Origin: Haberlea rhodopensis
Lineage: Eukaryota; Streptophyta; Magnoliopsida; Lamiales; Gesneriaceae
Direction: 5' to 3'
Assembly: GCA_907163345.1 (NCBI GenBank)
Contig: CAJQUN010000055.1
Span: forward strand, 620,001-684,000
Length of the DNA: 64,000 nucleotides
Positions 44,801-57,719 of this stretch are shown here, piece after piece. How positions within the stretch are numbered: the first letter of the stretch is position 1; each line of letters starts with the position of its first letter. The position numbers and the translations under genes were made by a program. Under the pieces are notes generated by a model. That model made no database searches. It was not told where the DNA came from and saw only the letters and a program-made list of their open reading frames with translations.

Positions 44801-47301
44801 AGATATATAATAAATGGTTCATATTTTGCATACCACGTTAACCAGCAACAATTAGGTTTATGCTTGTAACATGCAAATATAAATTATTGTCTCTAAATAA
44901 ATATAAATTTACTAATACACATTGGGGAGGACGCGTAAAATTTGGTGAAGGAAGAAAAAAATATTAAAATAAAAAATATAAGCCACAAAAATTTAGGAGA
45001 CCAAAATATAATTTTTGATGGATAATTAATTTTGAAAGGTAAAATATAATTTTTTGTTAATTTTTTTTGCAAGGGTGCAACTGCCCCTCTTGCCCAATAG
45101 TGGCTCCGACCCTTGAATATGCAGGGCGGAGGAAGTGGAGCTGTAGTGGATAGATACACCCCCAATGTTTTTTTAGTGTTTTTTATAGCTTTTTTTTAAA
45201 AATATTTTACCCGCAAAATTATAATCGTTATTGCTAATTTTTTTTAATGAATTTTTCAAAAAGTTGTAGCACAATAATTGCACTTAAATTCACTTGAGTG
45301 AGACCCAAATGTGAAAGCGAAGAAAAAATCGTGCGCTTCCATAAAACACGTAAGATGGTTCATAAATTGATGTGAAATCATCAAATTAAACAAATATATA
45401 ATTGAAATCAAACAATATAAAGTCAAAGGATAAACAAATGTATGGATACAATTGCTCGATACCATCTATCTTTAAAAGACTGGTTGTGAACTAACCACAA
45501 ATCATATATTATATACCTATATATAAATTTTTTATGTGAACATTGATGGCGTAGGAGAACGGGTAAGGAACTGGATTGATTGAAACTTCCATTATTAAGA
45601 GCTCCCAGACTTAGCCTCATTATCCAATTTGGTATACTCAAATTCGAGCTATTTATATCACAAAATATTTAGTCACTCCCTCTCTCTCGGTAAAAGAAAA
45701 AAATTTCATTATTAATAGTTATGGGTGTGTGTACCATGAGAGTTTAGTGTCATATTTTCCTCCTCCAAAGCCAAAATTAATATTCCCACATCTTCAAAAA
45801 AATATTTAAAATTTATGCAGTATTCATTAAGAAATGTTCAAAAAAATATTTGATTATGTCTTATTTCAGTACAAAAGACATGTATACAAGACACATTATA
45901 AATACTAGTGGACGATGCACAAGCGTTGCATGTGTAACGTAATAAATAAATATTTTGTATTGGATATGTGTAATACTTTGGGCATCATATCTCAATTTTT
46001 TAAAACTGATGAAGGTTTCCTTTTAAAAAAAAAAACTGAAGCAGTTTTAGAACATGGAGGGAGAGATGTGATGTTTTTTGTTTTACCTTTTTGCCCCTTA
46101 ATAATAAAAAAACCAAGTAATTTGTTTGGACATATAAGTAATTTGACATTGGTTTATTTAGGACGGACCAAAGTAGTTATTATAAGGGGTTTACACTTTA
46201 TAGAATAGTATAGATAAATGTATATACTATTAGCCTATGACAACATGAGAAGTCCATAAATAATATTCATAATTGATGGCTAATTAATGTAACTACCTTG
46301 TTTGAATACGGTAACTAATAATCTAATTCCATATAATATAAAACAATTAACATCTTGAAGTAGCTTTTTTATCATCTATGTTTTACCAAACTTTCAGAAT
46401 CTTCACTTACAATTACTTAATTTGTTTGTATTACCCACAATATTCATTGAGGAGGGGATTAGAGATGTCTCGAATCTGAGACCTCTTGATTCGTCGAAGT
46501 AAACAATACCACTTGAGCTAGGAGTTATAGATCTTATTTACTTGATTAAGATGCATATAAAATAATCATCCAACACATATTTGGGATACGTCGTCCTATT
46601 TTCATGTCAAGGTATAAAAGAGAATAAAAAAGATATTATATATAATATAAAATAAATAAATGATAAATTATATTATTCTTTCCTTCACCCCTCCTCTCCC
46701 ACACATGTCACACACAGGCGCCCCACATTTTTTTGTTGGACATAAATAATTTTGGGATTGCGTGCAATTGCTGGAGGGATGAATATTTCAGATGATTAAA
46801 AAATATTTATTAATTAAATAATTAAATAGGTGAACAAATCCAGAACTGAATATGAAATATTAATGTTATTGTTATTGAAAATGAGGAAAGACTGAATTTT
46901 AAAATACAGATACCATGGTGCATGGAAAAATATGGAGAACAATATGAAAGTGATTAAAGGGTGGACTTTGAAACACCGGAAAAAAAATAAAATGTTCATG
47001 TCAGATTCACACATTTAATAATGTATTTTGTAAAAGGGGTTTTCCTTGATGTATTGTTTGGGTCCTCACCACTCAAAATTTTTATTAAGATTTAGCCAAA
47101 GAATTTCTTCCAATGTTCGAAATCTGAGCAATGAGCATGCTAAATGCATCCACACAAACATAGTGTTTCCTACACATTGCGCATGTAAAACAGCCACAAC
47201 ATACAAAATTCATGCATTGTACTACCTTCATTTGCCAAAAGCTCGAATAGCTCATGGTGGACAACTATATTCCACATGCCTTTTCAAATCATTCAGAGTT
47301 C
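44801..47301. other. Intergenic, AT-rich, with small repeats
   Basis: No gene. A short segment at about 45065-45120 (minus strand GRSHYWARGAVAPLQKK) looks like a dispersed repeat but was not identified. A block at 45905-46212 begins ATACTAGTGGACGATGCACA and ends ATAGAATAGTATAGAT, possibly a short mobile repeat. A SINE candidate lies at 46465-46520. Confidence 0.35.
46465..46520 (-). mobile_element. tRNA-derived SINE candidate 3
   Basis: On the minus strand, box A-like TAGCTCAAGTGGTATTG (46504-46520) and box B-like GGTCTCAGATTCGAGACAT (46465-46483). Ends not defined. Confidence 0.4.
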
Positions 47302-49777
47302 TCATGACGTCTTTGCCTCAACCTTCCAGCAATACTTACTATCACTGGTTGGTTCGTTTCTTGGCAGATTTCGAACTTGCTTTGCTGCAACAGAGTATTT
47401 GTTCGTGCATGTTTCTTGCTCCTCACTACTACAGAGAATTTCCGGCTTAGATATCGAAAAATCTTTATGTTCCTCACTGGGCTCAGCACAGGGAAAATCA
47501 TTCTTGAGGGTCGGTTGAGGATTAGTTCTCCCTGAGCATTCCCTATCTGGTTGAGAAAGATCGTCCCTTTTGTGGTGGTGTTGTATCAAATTCTGAAAAA
47601 GGCAGTGATCTCTTAGCAGAAACCGGAACCTTTACACCAGCGGTCTTGTCTGAATCTGGATTTGGACGTCGAGTTTGGATGAGATCATGTGCGACTGACT
47701 TGTATCCAAGACTTGAAATCTGATGAACAGACGAAAATCTTTTAGATTTGGCGTGTTTTGTAAAGATGAGAAAAGGAGAATGAAATAGAGATTGTTCCTG
47801 GACATACCTTCCTGTAAAGGAGTCCAGTTGGAGGCCAACCTTTTGCTTGGCAGCACAAACTACAGTTGCAAATGCCTCGACAAACCGGGCAAATCCAGTT
47901 AGGATTTCGCATTGCTTCAAGCACATTTTCTCCGTATCTGAAACAAAGTTTGTGTCTTGAAGTTCCATTGTTTATTAAAACGAACTTGAGAGCAAAAGCT
48001 CAAATCAAAATCAAGTCACTAACTGCAAAGTGCATCTAGTACAGAAACCTGATAAATGCATAAAGGGGACATCAACAGTTAAAAGAATTAAGCAAGCGGA
48101 AAAGTTGAAGAAAGAGCTGCTGACCTGCATTGATGACATAAATACGCTTCCCGTCTTTTCCATATCCATCAACAAAAAGGGCCCAACTCATTTCAGTGCT
48201 ACCCAATGATATCCCTAGCACTGGGGCCCAATAGATTTTTGGACCTAAACTTTATTTGGGCCCAATCAGCTGGAGACCCGTCAATAGTCCAACATAAGAA
48301 GTTGTTGGGACGGACGTCGGGCTGGGTTCTACAAGCTCATCCTCCGACCCGAGTTGACGCCGTGCACTATCACCTCTGAGACCAAGGTGAACCTCAAGAG
48401 GCCGGAGTGGAGAGCAGCTGGCCAGGACAGCCGAGCTGAGGCCGAAGTGGTCGCGGACACACTTATGGTGGTCCCATGTACCAGGACTGGAGCTACGGGA
48501 GTCGGACACCTATTAAAGTAAGGGCTAGGCCCACTACCCAATCAAAAGATGGTCAAGTACCGTGAGTACGAAAAGCATATCCCCGGATGCAGACAGAATC
48601 GTAAAAGTAGGGAAAGTCGTACGAAGTAGGTTACAGTTGTAGGTGGTCCCCAGTCTGTTGTTCTCCTCTCGACATCAGACATTGTCTCCAAAACCCCAGG
48701 CAAGGCGGGACCACTGGCTCCCCTCTTCCCCTATAAAGATCAGGATTGCTAGCAAGAGGAGGGGCTCTCGAAAAAAAAGGAAAAACCGATTACTCTTCGC
48801 ACCAGTTTGATCGCCGGAGGGATTCTTGACCGGCAAGCCTTTCTCGGGCTCGGTATAACCTTTGGTTTTGCGAAATAGCTCAGCCATTTCCCCATATAAA
48901 TTTATTGTTACAAAAGCGAACCAAAAAACAAGGTAACAATAAGCAACAACTTTTCATCTTCATCCATATAAAACTCTGGCTTCGACCCCCATATACTTCC
49001 AAATATTTTTCTTTCTTTGTTCTACGCGCTTCCGAGTATTTAACTGGTCTTGAGTTCTGTAGCCTATAAAAGTGATACATCAAACATACATTTCTGACTC
49101 AAGATTAGATCAATTAGATCACAATAAGTTCTTGAATAAATACAAAAATCCCATAGTTTTTATCCATAGAAAACACACACAAAGAAATCCTTCAAAATGC
49201 AAATAAGAATTCGAACACAGCAACATTTTTCAAACAAGAATGTAATACTAATCTATTTTATACTCGTCAAATGTCTCAGGAATCTCATGTTTCCAATACT
49301 ACTACTCAGCTGCGAAGTTTCAGGTAAGCTACACAAAAATGTCTTTAAACAAAAACGAAAAAAAGCAAACAAAATCACAACAAAGTGAACAAACCCTCTC
49401 ATTCAACAAACCTAACAAAATTTGGAATAAAGGTAGAACGAAAACTTCATAATATAATAAATGAAATTGAAATTTTTTAAACTTGTAGTGCTGGCACGGT
49501 TGGTCAATGATTTTGGCGTTCAAATTTTTCCAAAAAATATCCATTAAAACAAGCATAGAAAGACACCTAGAAGAGCCGCGGACTGGGGCAGAAGAAGGCG
49601 CAGTGATAGGGGAGGAGGTCTTCGGGGTTTTCCGATTTCTAATGGGCTTGTTGAGGACTTAGAGAGAGGTAGAAAATCCCAAGCTTCTGCATTTTCTCTG
49701 GGTTTTCTTTGATTCTTTCTCCTCTGAACTTGCTCATAGCTTGAAATCTCGTGTGTCTCCACATCCTCTTTGTCCAT
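47302..49777 (-). pseudogene. CDCA7-like (zf-4CXXC_R1) gene, broken
   Basis: CDCA7-type proteins carry a C-terminal four-CXXC zinc finger and act in chromatin remodelling. Pieces on the minus strand: exon 1 (49567-49777) with ERIKENPEKMQKLGI and PIRNRKTPKTSSP in three frames; a second exon from 49073 (LQNSRPVKYSEARRTKKEKY, then GSKPEFYMDEDEKLL in another frame); 48127-48206 with GSTEMSWALFVDGYGKDGKR; 47808-47937 with ENVLEAMRNPNWICPVCRGI and CNCSLCCQAKGW; and 47719 downwards with GYKSVAHDLIQTRR. Exon-intron structure is kept, so it is not a retrocopy. The exon for the first CXXC pairs (the CHQCRQKTLG region) is missing, there are at least four frame breaks, and an LTR sits in one exon. Confidence 0.78.
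48207..48941 (+). mobile_element. LTR-like insertion inside the CDCA7-like pseudogene
   Basis: The coding text breaks from DEDEKLL (near 48950) to GSTEMSW (near 48206), and about 735 bp of unrelated sequence lies between. It starts TGATATCCCTAGCACTGG and contains CCCTATAAAGATC near 48730, typical of an LTR with a TATA box. The right end is approximate. Flanks CCCAA and AGCAA may be a decayed duplication. Confidence 0.5.
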
Positions 49778-52019
49778 TGTTTCCTTTTAATGTTTTCTGT
49801 GGTTTCAAAGTGAGATGTGCTCCGCAAAGCCCCATTTTAAGCCACTGTGATGTGTGCTTGAAAATGGGGAATTGGGACTCTTAACGGTCAAATTTTAGTA
49901 CAAGGAAATCAATTATTTCCTTGGGCGGTGGACTCGGTTTGGTCAATTTCAAATACTTCTAAATATTTATTATTTCAAAATTTTATTTTATATAATATTT
50001 TGGTAAATATATTATTTTTATATTATTCAAATAAAAAAAAACATTCGATACATGAGTGGTATATTTATAAGGAATTAGGTTTAACCCATCAAAGAAGGAA
50101 AGTTGGGACATTGTTAAGCAAGGCCCAACACAGTTCTAAAATTGGCGTGCTATCTAAAAATCTAAGAATGTGTCCGTTCATAGTTCGAATAACAGACGAC
50201 TAAATAGAGTCGAGTTTTGTTTTGTTTTTTAATTTTATTTCTTTTTTTTTAAGGAACATATATCTACTAAACTTGACAATTATATCAAATTACGAACGTA
50301 TTAACCATAAAATCCACAGACAAATAAAATAAAAAAACTTGTACACCAACATAACACAAGCGCCGCCAAGTGAAAGCGGGACATCCATGTGGGAATAGAA
50401 AGTGAATCACGGCAAGCGCACAGAACTAGGACCAGAAAGGGGTCGATCCCCTCAAATCATGCAACCCAGCGTATGGACAAATGAGGCATGTCTTCCGGTA
50501 CAAGTGAATGTACAACTAGGGATAGACGAAGAACATAAACTGACAAAGAGACTACAAAGGCACAAGTCTTCGCATCCAAAACCCATACAAAAAGCCATAT
50601 CACCCGATAGCGCACGAAACCGGCAGACATCATAGTCAAGACCAGACATAACTCTAACAATAAAACAGACAAAAAGATCAACCAACATAAAAACAAAAGA
50701 GTAGCACATAGTAATTCAGTTATAGACGTTTAGCACAACTACACATATAACCAGAATTACCAATAAACACAACAACTAGATAAACAAAGAATATACAAAA
50801 TAAACCAGGAGCAAAATAGGGAACTCACACGACTGGTTAGTCACACGCAAAATAATTTCTTGGTTACCTCAAAACCCGGGCATTCCTATCAAGAAGCCTC
50901 ATGTCGTACGGCGGGGTTATGACGCAACAACCGCCAAATCAGGATAACGCGCCCAAATCTGAAGCACCAAACTTAGAGGCATAGTGCAAAAAACAGGTCG
51001 AGCCTGGGTCGCCACCTCCACCGCTATGGAGACCGCCATCATCACAAGCACTGTCGCCAAACGCACCCCTTACACCAAGACCACCGCCACCCACCAGGCC
51101 GCCTCCACTACCACCGTTGAAAACAACCCAATCACCCAGATCGACGCCTGCGCCAACCCCAAGTCCACACCCTACCCAACTCCTAGATCGTCACGTCCAC
51201 CCAACCTACCACGAAAATCGTTAATATTTTCAGTTGCCCGGTTCAGTCCTAATATTTTAAATACAAATATATTTGATACATTCTAATTAAAAATTGTATA
51301 TTGAAAGGTGTTTTTAATGCAATAATGTAATTTTTTATTATCTAAATTCCTCTATATATTTACTGGGTTAGCAAACTTTCAATTGTTGAAAATTTGCATA
51401 CAGGGTTTGCATACTTTTAACCATTGAAAATGTGCAAAATTTTTATTTTAATTTGCAAATTGTGAGCAATAGAGAATTTGCAATCCAGAATACAAACTAT
51501 AAACATTAGAGAATTTGAATCTAGACTATAAATTATGTAACAATAGAATTCGCATTCCCATATTTCAAATTATGAACAGAAACTCGCAATCCCAAATTAC
51601 AAATTATGAACAGTTGAATTCGCATTCTCAGATTGCAAATTACCATAGAAATGTAGATACTTTTATTTTTACATTATTTTATTAATATTTTATTAAATTA
51701 GCCCAAATTTGTTCATGCATTTTGGCAATGATCTTTATTAGAAATATTGATGTGGCATACAACTCGCATATGTTTTTAGATATTTGTAGTTCAACTCATA
51801 GTTATTTTTCACTTGTATAAATAGCCGTTTGGCTCATTTTAGTTTACGTTTTCCATAAATATTGAGTTGTAAAGTTTCTTTCATTCTCTGTAATTAGGGA
51901 CTTGAGTTTCCTTTCTTCAGAAATATCACTAATTATACAAAATTAGGTACCTGCACACGACACCACATAAAAATATTTTATTTATGAGCATATATATACT
52001 AACATTCTCTTAACCTTGC
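49778..52019. other. Intergenic, no supported gene
   Basis: Contains a GC-richer, proline-coding patch at about 50880-51210 without family resemblance. At 51400-51660 loosely repeated words such as GAATTCGCATTC and CAAATTATGAACAG suggest a decayed tandem repeat. CACTTGTATAAATAGCCG at about 51810 looks like an LTR or gene TATA region with nothing following. Confidence 0.35.
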
Positions 52020-52027
52020 TTAATGTG

Positions 52028-52329
52028 TAGAGGTGTCAAACCGGCACGGCATGACCTGTTTCCATAAAATGGATGGCTCATCACGACTGCTGCCTTGGGT
52101 GCCGTGCTGGCAGTACCCATTTTAATTCTTTAATTTTTTTTGGCTTTACCGACCGATCGATCGGTAAAGCCAAAATATTGAAAAATAATGAATATATTGC
52201 TTCAAATGCTACCGATCGATCGGCACGATAGTATTAAAAAAAAGTTTCGTGTCCACGGGTTGTGCCGTGCCAGAACGGCGAACACAGGACATGCCGGGCT
52301 CATGCCGCTCGGACCGCTTGACACTTCTA
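52028..52329. mobile_element. hAT-type MITE, 302 bp, with perfect 8-bp target duplication
   Basis: Termini TAGAGGTGTCAAA and TTGACACTTCTA are inverted repeats. TTAATGTG flanks both sides exactly (52020-52027 and 52330-52337), the 8-bp duplication of hAT elements. The interior has hairpins built on CCGATCGATCGG and no ORF. Confidence 0.85.
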
Positions 52330-52337
52330 TTAATGTG

Positions 52338-55070
52338 TAGTGCGAGTGGTTAAAAAACAAAAGCTAATAAGAAACAATATATCCAATATTAAATCTTTCT
52401 TTATATCCTAGTGCTCTCTTCTCATTATAATTATTATTTGTTTTCATGCTTTCACATAATTAATATATCACAAGGCGAGCCATTTAATTTGGTAAATGAA
52501 ATTATATATTAGAAAAAAGTTATATAAATGTAACTCTTTTAGTTGGAACTTGAAAGAGTTGAGCTCTCAGTTCTTCTATGTTACTTCTACTTTATTATTT
52601 TTTAATATCTTGTTTGCTTTGATATTCTATCTAACTTTTAAATTTTGTCCGTCAATTAACTCATTCACTATTCGAGAATTTTATAAATTTAATTTAATTT
52701 TTTTAAAAAATGTATTTTTTAACATTATTAAAAATATATTTCTATATAAGAAAATTAACTTAATTATTAGTATCGGTTTGGTCACGTATGACGCAGACCA
52801 AACAATATACATATGTGTCGAGTAGGGTTCATAGATTACCGAAGAACACATGTCTCGAAATTATATACAAAGATATGGAATCCAAATAAATCAATGATAG
52901 TATTTGATCGAAAGAAGCTCTTACAAACTGACACATATGCAGGACCTGAATTGATTTCTTTTATGATTCATATAGCCTAAGTAGATATTGAGTTCCAAAA
53001 TTGGTCAAATCATTCAATTGACCACAATAATATGTAATATTCCATTAAAGGTAAACAGGGGGACAAAATATGGTAAGTTGGGAATTTGATTTTGTCATGT
53101 GGAATGGGGACAAGAGGGGGACTTGGGATTATATTCTTCTTCCAAGATGAACAAGACAAACGAAAGAGACTTGGCAGGAAGCACGCATACAACGTGGGAG
53201 AGCGCATAAATTTTGTTTTTACGAGTAAATTTATTTATTTTTAATTTTAAAACCCCAAAAAATATATATAGTATTTGTTTACCCACGTTATTTCACAATT
53301 GTAGAGAACACACAGAGAGCGTGCCTGATGAAGAAAATGACTTGATAGAAGGTGTGGTGGGCATTCAAATTGAACAGGTACTCATTTACTGCTGTACAGC
53401 GTGCCATTCTCACTGCTAGATTTATGGTTTTGAAGGTGAAATTTAAATATAAATAATATTTTTAAAGCTCAATAGTGAACAATTATTGGCTCAATTAATC
53501 TAATGTGGTCACATAATTTAAGCATCATTAGGGAGCTCATCTGCATCAAATGTACTAATTACTAGGTGAAATGGTAAATATCCGAGCTAAGCAGTAAATC
53601 TATAATTTGAAACACAGTAATAAGTAGAGACATTTTGGAATATGACCTTAAAATAATTTTTTTTAATGGAATGATCTCCTTAAAAAAAAAATTTATTTTT
53701 TAGGTCATTCCCCATATTTTTCCATGAATGAAGTTAGTATTCACTATTGTTGCCCCTATGGACATTGATGCTCCAAAAAATATCACCAAAATCTTCTCTT
53801 CCAAATCGATAGTTATTTTGCCTGAAATCATGAACAAATCGGTTATGGACGTAGTAATTTCTCTCGATGTGACCCATCCGATGCCTCAATGAGATGAGTG
53901 AATGGAGAATAGAGAGAAAATTATAAGTGAATAAGAGATCAGACATTGAGAGAGCGAGATGAGGAGAAAAATTATATTAAATAATTTATATTTTTCATCT
54001 TCTTTTCTACCTGACGTTTCAAAAAGTTTAGATATCGGGTCATTCTTGAGCTGATCAGAAAACGTGACAAAATATGTTGATTTATTCATATGATATATCG
54101 AACGATTATTTTAGGTGTATTCATATGGTAGCAAACACACACCACCAGGAGAATAGGAGCATATGACGAAGACGATGGTCCCGTGCCCCAATTATAAGTG
54201 CCACGCTAATCCGACATTGCATGCTCACTTTTTTCTTATCCTCACTTCTCTTCTTCCCGCCTTTGTCGTTTCAATTTGTTCTTGCACTTTTGTCCCTATT
54301 ATTCTTTTTTCAAAAAAAATCGGAGAAACAAATTATATTATTTATATGACTTAGATATTGTAGTGTATAGTTTTTATTGGACTGTTCATGTCGAAATGAA
54401 AAATAAAAAAAATTATATATGCATAAGGGTAACTCATATACCAATCATCTACTCTCTAATCTAAAATAAATCTGCGCATAAGGCTAACTTAAATACCAAC
54501 CATCTATTGTCATCATCTAAAGAAAAACTGTCTGTCTTCATAAGAGTGTATTTGATGTTTCTCCTAAAGACATTGTTCTTAAGACATATCAAACCTTCGA
54601 TCGATAATATTCTATTTGAAATATTGTCGATGAAGGGTGGATACACCCCAAGACATTGTAATGAATAAAATAATAAAAATAGTAGAAAAATGAATTTATT
54701 TTAATCCCGGTTTTGAATCCAATTGTCAAATTCTTAAAGATAATTCTATGTAAAGTTATATTTATATATATATATATACTCAATTAAAAGTATTTTAAAT
54801 CTATGCATTGATGATAGTGTATTCTGTGTAACAAAGACTCCATGCAAAGAGGCCCCAAAATCAATAGAAATTTTTATTTTACGTGGCTTCAAAGCAATTT
54901 TCTTAAGTTTAACATAAAAATTACTAAAATGTTCGATCATTATCATAACACAAAATCAAATATTTACGGTCTACATTTAAAAATCTGTGTAATATAATTA
55001 TTTTATGTTTTTCACCAAAATGCCATCAACCCGTTAGGAGCCGACACAGACAAAGCCTGTCCATAGCCGA
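52338..55070. other. Intergenic upstream of the Dof gene
   Basis: Very AT-rich, with only short ORFs lacking family features. Nothing else recognised. Confidence 0.5.
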
Positions 55071-55076
55071 CTGAAC

Positions 55077-55087
55077 ATATATACAAA
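55077..55087 (+). promoter_or_regulatory. Probable TATA box of the Dof gene
   Basis: CATATATACAAA about 190 bp before the ATG. A pyrimidine patch (TCTCTCCCTCTCCCCC, 55141-55156), common near plant start sites, lies between it and the ATG. Confidence 0.45.
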
Positions 55088-55271
55088 CTGTAAAAGCTGC
55101 AGATTCAGAACACTCCGTTTCAGCAAAACCCCTCACAGAATCTCTCCCTCTCCCCCGCCAATAAATACACACATTAATTCCCTCATTTCTCCCCGAACTC
55201 CAACAACATTTTCACTTCAACTCCATTCTCTTCCTTTCCTGAAAAAAACAAAGCAAGAAAACACCAAGATA

Positions 55272-55979
55272 ATGGTGAGTGAGACTACTGAAAGAAAGAC
55301 CACGAAGTCTACCCATGTTGGCATGCCGCCGCCGGAGCCGGAGCATCTTCCATGCCCCCGCTGCGACTCCATCAACACCAAGTTTTGCTACTACAACAAC
55401 TACAACTTCTCCCAGCCCCGCCACTTCTGCAAATCATGCCGCCGGTACTGGACCCACGGTGGCACTCTCCGTGACGTCCCCATCGGCGGTGGCAGCAGGA
55501 AGAATGCCAAACGCTCTCGCACTGGTGTAACTGATAGCAGTTCCTGCGTCCTTACCTCGTTTTCATCGCCTCGTCAAGACTTACGTCTCTTTCCCGCCGT
55601 AAATTCTCAGTTTCTGATGCCCCTAACGACCGACCACGGTGCTGCCGTACCGTTTATGGAAGCGAAGGCGGGGTTGAACTTGAACGCATGTGGGAGTTAT
55701 ACTTCTCTGTTGAATACTCAAGGGACTGGACTTTCGGCTTTGGGTGGTTTTGGGCCTGGTATTGGGCATGCGTTTGAGGATATGGGCTTTGCCCTTGGAA
55801 GAGCGGCGTGGCCCTTTCCTGGGATGGTGGAAGGTGAGCCGACAAATGGCAGTACTTGGGCACGCGTGTCTGGAGACACGTGGCAGTCTGCGAATGGAAG
55901 GAGCGGGTTTGTGGGAAGTGGGGATTGTTTCTCTTTCACTGATCTCGCGCTTCCGGCACCCGCGAGTTTACTGAAATGA
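55272..55979 (+). CDS. Dof zinc-finger transcription factor
   Basis: 235 codons in one exon. Dof proteins are plant-only nuclear factors that bind AAAG sites. The Dof domain is at residues about 26-77: LPCPRCDS, NTKFCYYNNYNFSQPRHFC, KSCRRYWTHGGTLRDVP, with the zinc ligands C28, C31, C53 and C56 in the CX2CX21CX2C spacing. A basic segment (SRKNAKRSRT) follows, a likely nuclear signal. The rest is Ser/Gly-rich. The small size and the text around the finger resemble the Arabidopsis DOF3.4/OBP1, DOF1.7 and DOF3.1 group; I do not assign an orthologue. The ATG is the first in frame after the pyrimidine-rich leader. Confidence 0.93.
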   Translation: MVSETTERKTTKSTHVGMPPPEPEHLPCPRCDSINTKFCYYNNYNFSQPRHFCKSCRRYWTHGGTLRDVPIGGGSRKNAKRSRTGVTDSSSCVLTSFSSPRQDLRLFPAVNSQFLMPLTTDHGAAVPFMEAKAGLNLNACGSYTSLLNTQGTGLSALGGFGPGIGHAFEDMGFALGRAAWPFPGMVEGEPTNGSTWARVSGDTWQSANGRSGFVGSGDCFSFTDLALPAPASLLK

Positions 55980-57719
55980 AATACCATGTCGCGTTGTTCA
56001 AGTCTTCATCGTAAAGTCGCATTTGAGAATGAGATTTGAAAATACCTGGATTATATTTATTATATATATATTTCTTGAATCACCTTAAAATTAATGGAAA
56101 ATACATCTACCACCGTACAAGCACTTAGTTTACCAGATTATAGATTTCAAATTAATGTATGTATTAGTTGTTTCTTGGGATTTAATCAAATATTCTGCTG
56201 TGATGGTCAAGACTCGGTTTTAGAAAATCAAGTAAAAAAAGATGAGAATTTTCAATTTTTTAAGAAATAAAAAACTTTTTTTATTTACTAATGTATTTCA
56301 ACATAAAACCAATGTGTGTTTGGGGAGAGTGAGAGAGATGCATTTCGTTTGTAAAAAATAATGAGTGAATATTGAAACGTGTTTATTTGAGACAATTGTT
56401 ATATAGTCTAACCATTCCCACTAAATTTAAGCGACCTCTCATCAAAAGACGAGGATATTTATTCTTCATACCCGTTTCGCGCATTGGCTCTCCAGTCGTA
56501 AATTCGCGCATTGAGTGTTTGTGCAGTGCTTTAAGACGCAATAAATTTTACTAAATCATGCACGACTGAAAATCTGGCGTATTAAGTGTACGTGCAACAC
56601 TTTACTAATAAGTATTATTAAGTCACGTATTAAGTTTTACTAAGTTGTGAACCTAAATGTTAAACATTCTTAGTTCTTCAAAAATAATTTAAGATATTTT
56701 TAATAAATCCATAGTATTGCAAAATATTTTGAATCACATAAGTAATATTTGATTTAATTTTTCGAATTCATTATCTTATGACGAAATACTAATAATTCAT
56801 TTTATTTTTCATTCTATAAAATATATTTTTCGGAGAACAATAATTATCTTTATCAGGCGCACCTGCACACAGATATTTTGAAAATTAATGCAATCGTGCA
56901 TCCGCATGTAACTAAGGATACTATGTAATTCAACAAAAGTTGCGGGTAAAATACTTGTGCATCAAGTTTTTGGCAAGTGACATCGACAACCACTCGAAAC
57001 ATCCACATATTCAAATAAAAACAGAAAAATTGGAAGTAGAAAACAAAATAATTTTTTACCTAACTATATTATATATATGTAATTTACATATTTTAAGTTT
57101 TCCGTTTGATCTATTAAGTATATTTGAACTTAGAAATCTTTAAAAAGAAGTCTAGTACCCCTATCTCTACATTTTGATATCACCTCAGATTCTGATAAAT
57201 ATATGACAAAAACTAATACTATATGATATAATTTTACGATAATTTGAGTTAATTATTTTCGTAAAACAGTGAAATTCAATTCACCGCTCTTGCCGATTCT
57301 CCGTAGAATCATATTGACAAGTGGATAATTCCTCTAAATGGACTCGTTTGATATTCAAACAGTAGTCTTAAATAATAAGGCATAAAAGACGTCCATTGCC
57401 AAATATATTATATGACCTTACATTAAAAGAAAATAAAGATATAAAAGTGAGCATTGTGTGTCCTGAAATTGCACAAGAAATGGGAAAGTTCCATCTAACA
57501 AACGTTCTTTTTGAATTTAAAATATATCGAAAATCCTCAATGATAATTAAATAGGCATATAAAACTTAAAATCTTTATATATGTAGTATCTAGCTCTTGC
57601 CGCTTTATCAAAAGCTACTATTGATACGGTGTAACTCAAATCTTTTAAACCGTACAGCAGTGCTATTTCGATCAATCACACAGGAAAAGCAATTGTTGTA
57701 CCTCAACAATCTCCCTCCC
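55980..57719. other. 3' flank of the Dof gene and AT-rich intergenic sequence
   Basis: No gene. At 57700-57719, ACAATCTCCCTCCC on the plus strand reads GGGAGGGAGATTGT on the minus strand, like a polypurine tract followed by an LTR start (TGTTGAGGTACAACAATTGC). The gypsy element at 57720 may thus have inserted beside an older LTR. Confidence 0.35.

Noticed and set aside
45065..45165. Minus-strand peptide GRSHYWARGAVAPLQKK as a gene
   Set aside because: Looks like a dispersed repeat fragment; no larger frame.
50984..51286. Threonine/alanine-rich ORF of 100 codons
   Set aside because: Low complexity from a proline-coding patch; a different frame is equally open and no homology is recognised.
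52496..52825. ORF of 109 codons rich in Phe, Ile and Lys
   Set aside because: Composition follows the AT-rich DNA; no family resemblance.
55654..55987. Antisense ORFs over the Dof gene
   Set aside because: Shadows produced by GC-rich codons of the sense gene.
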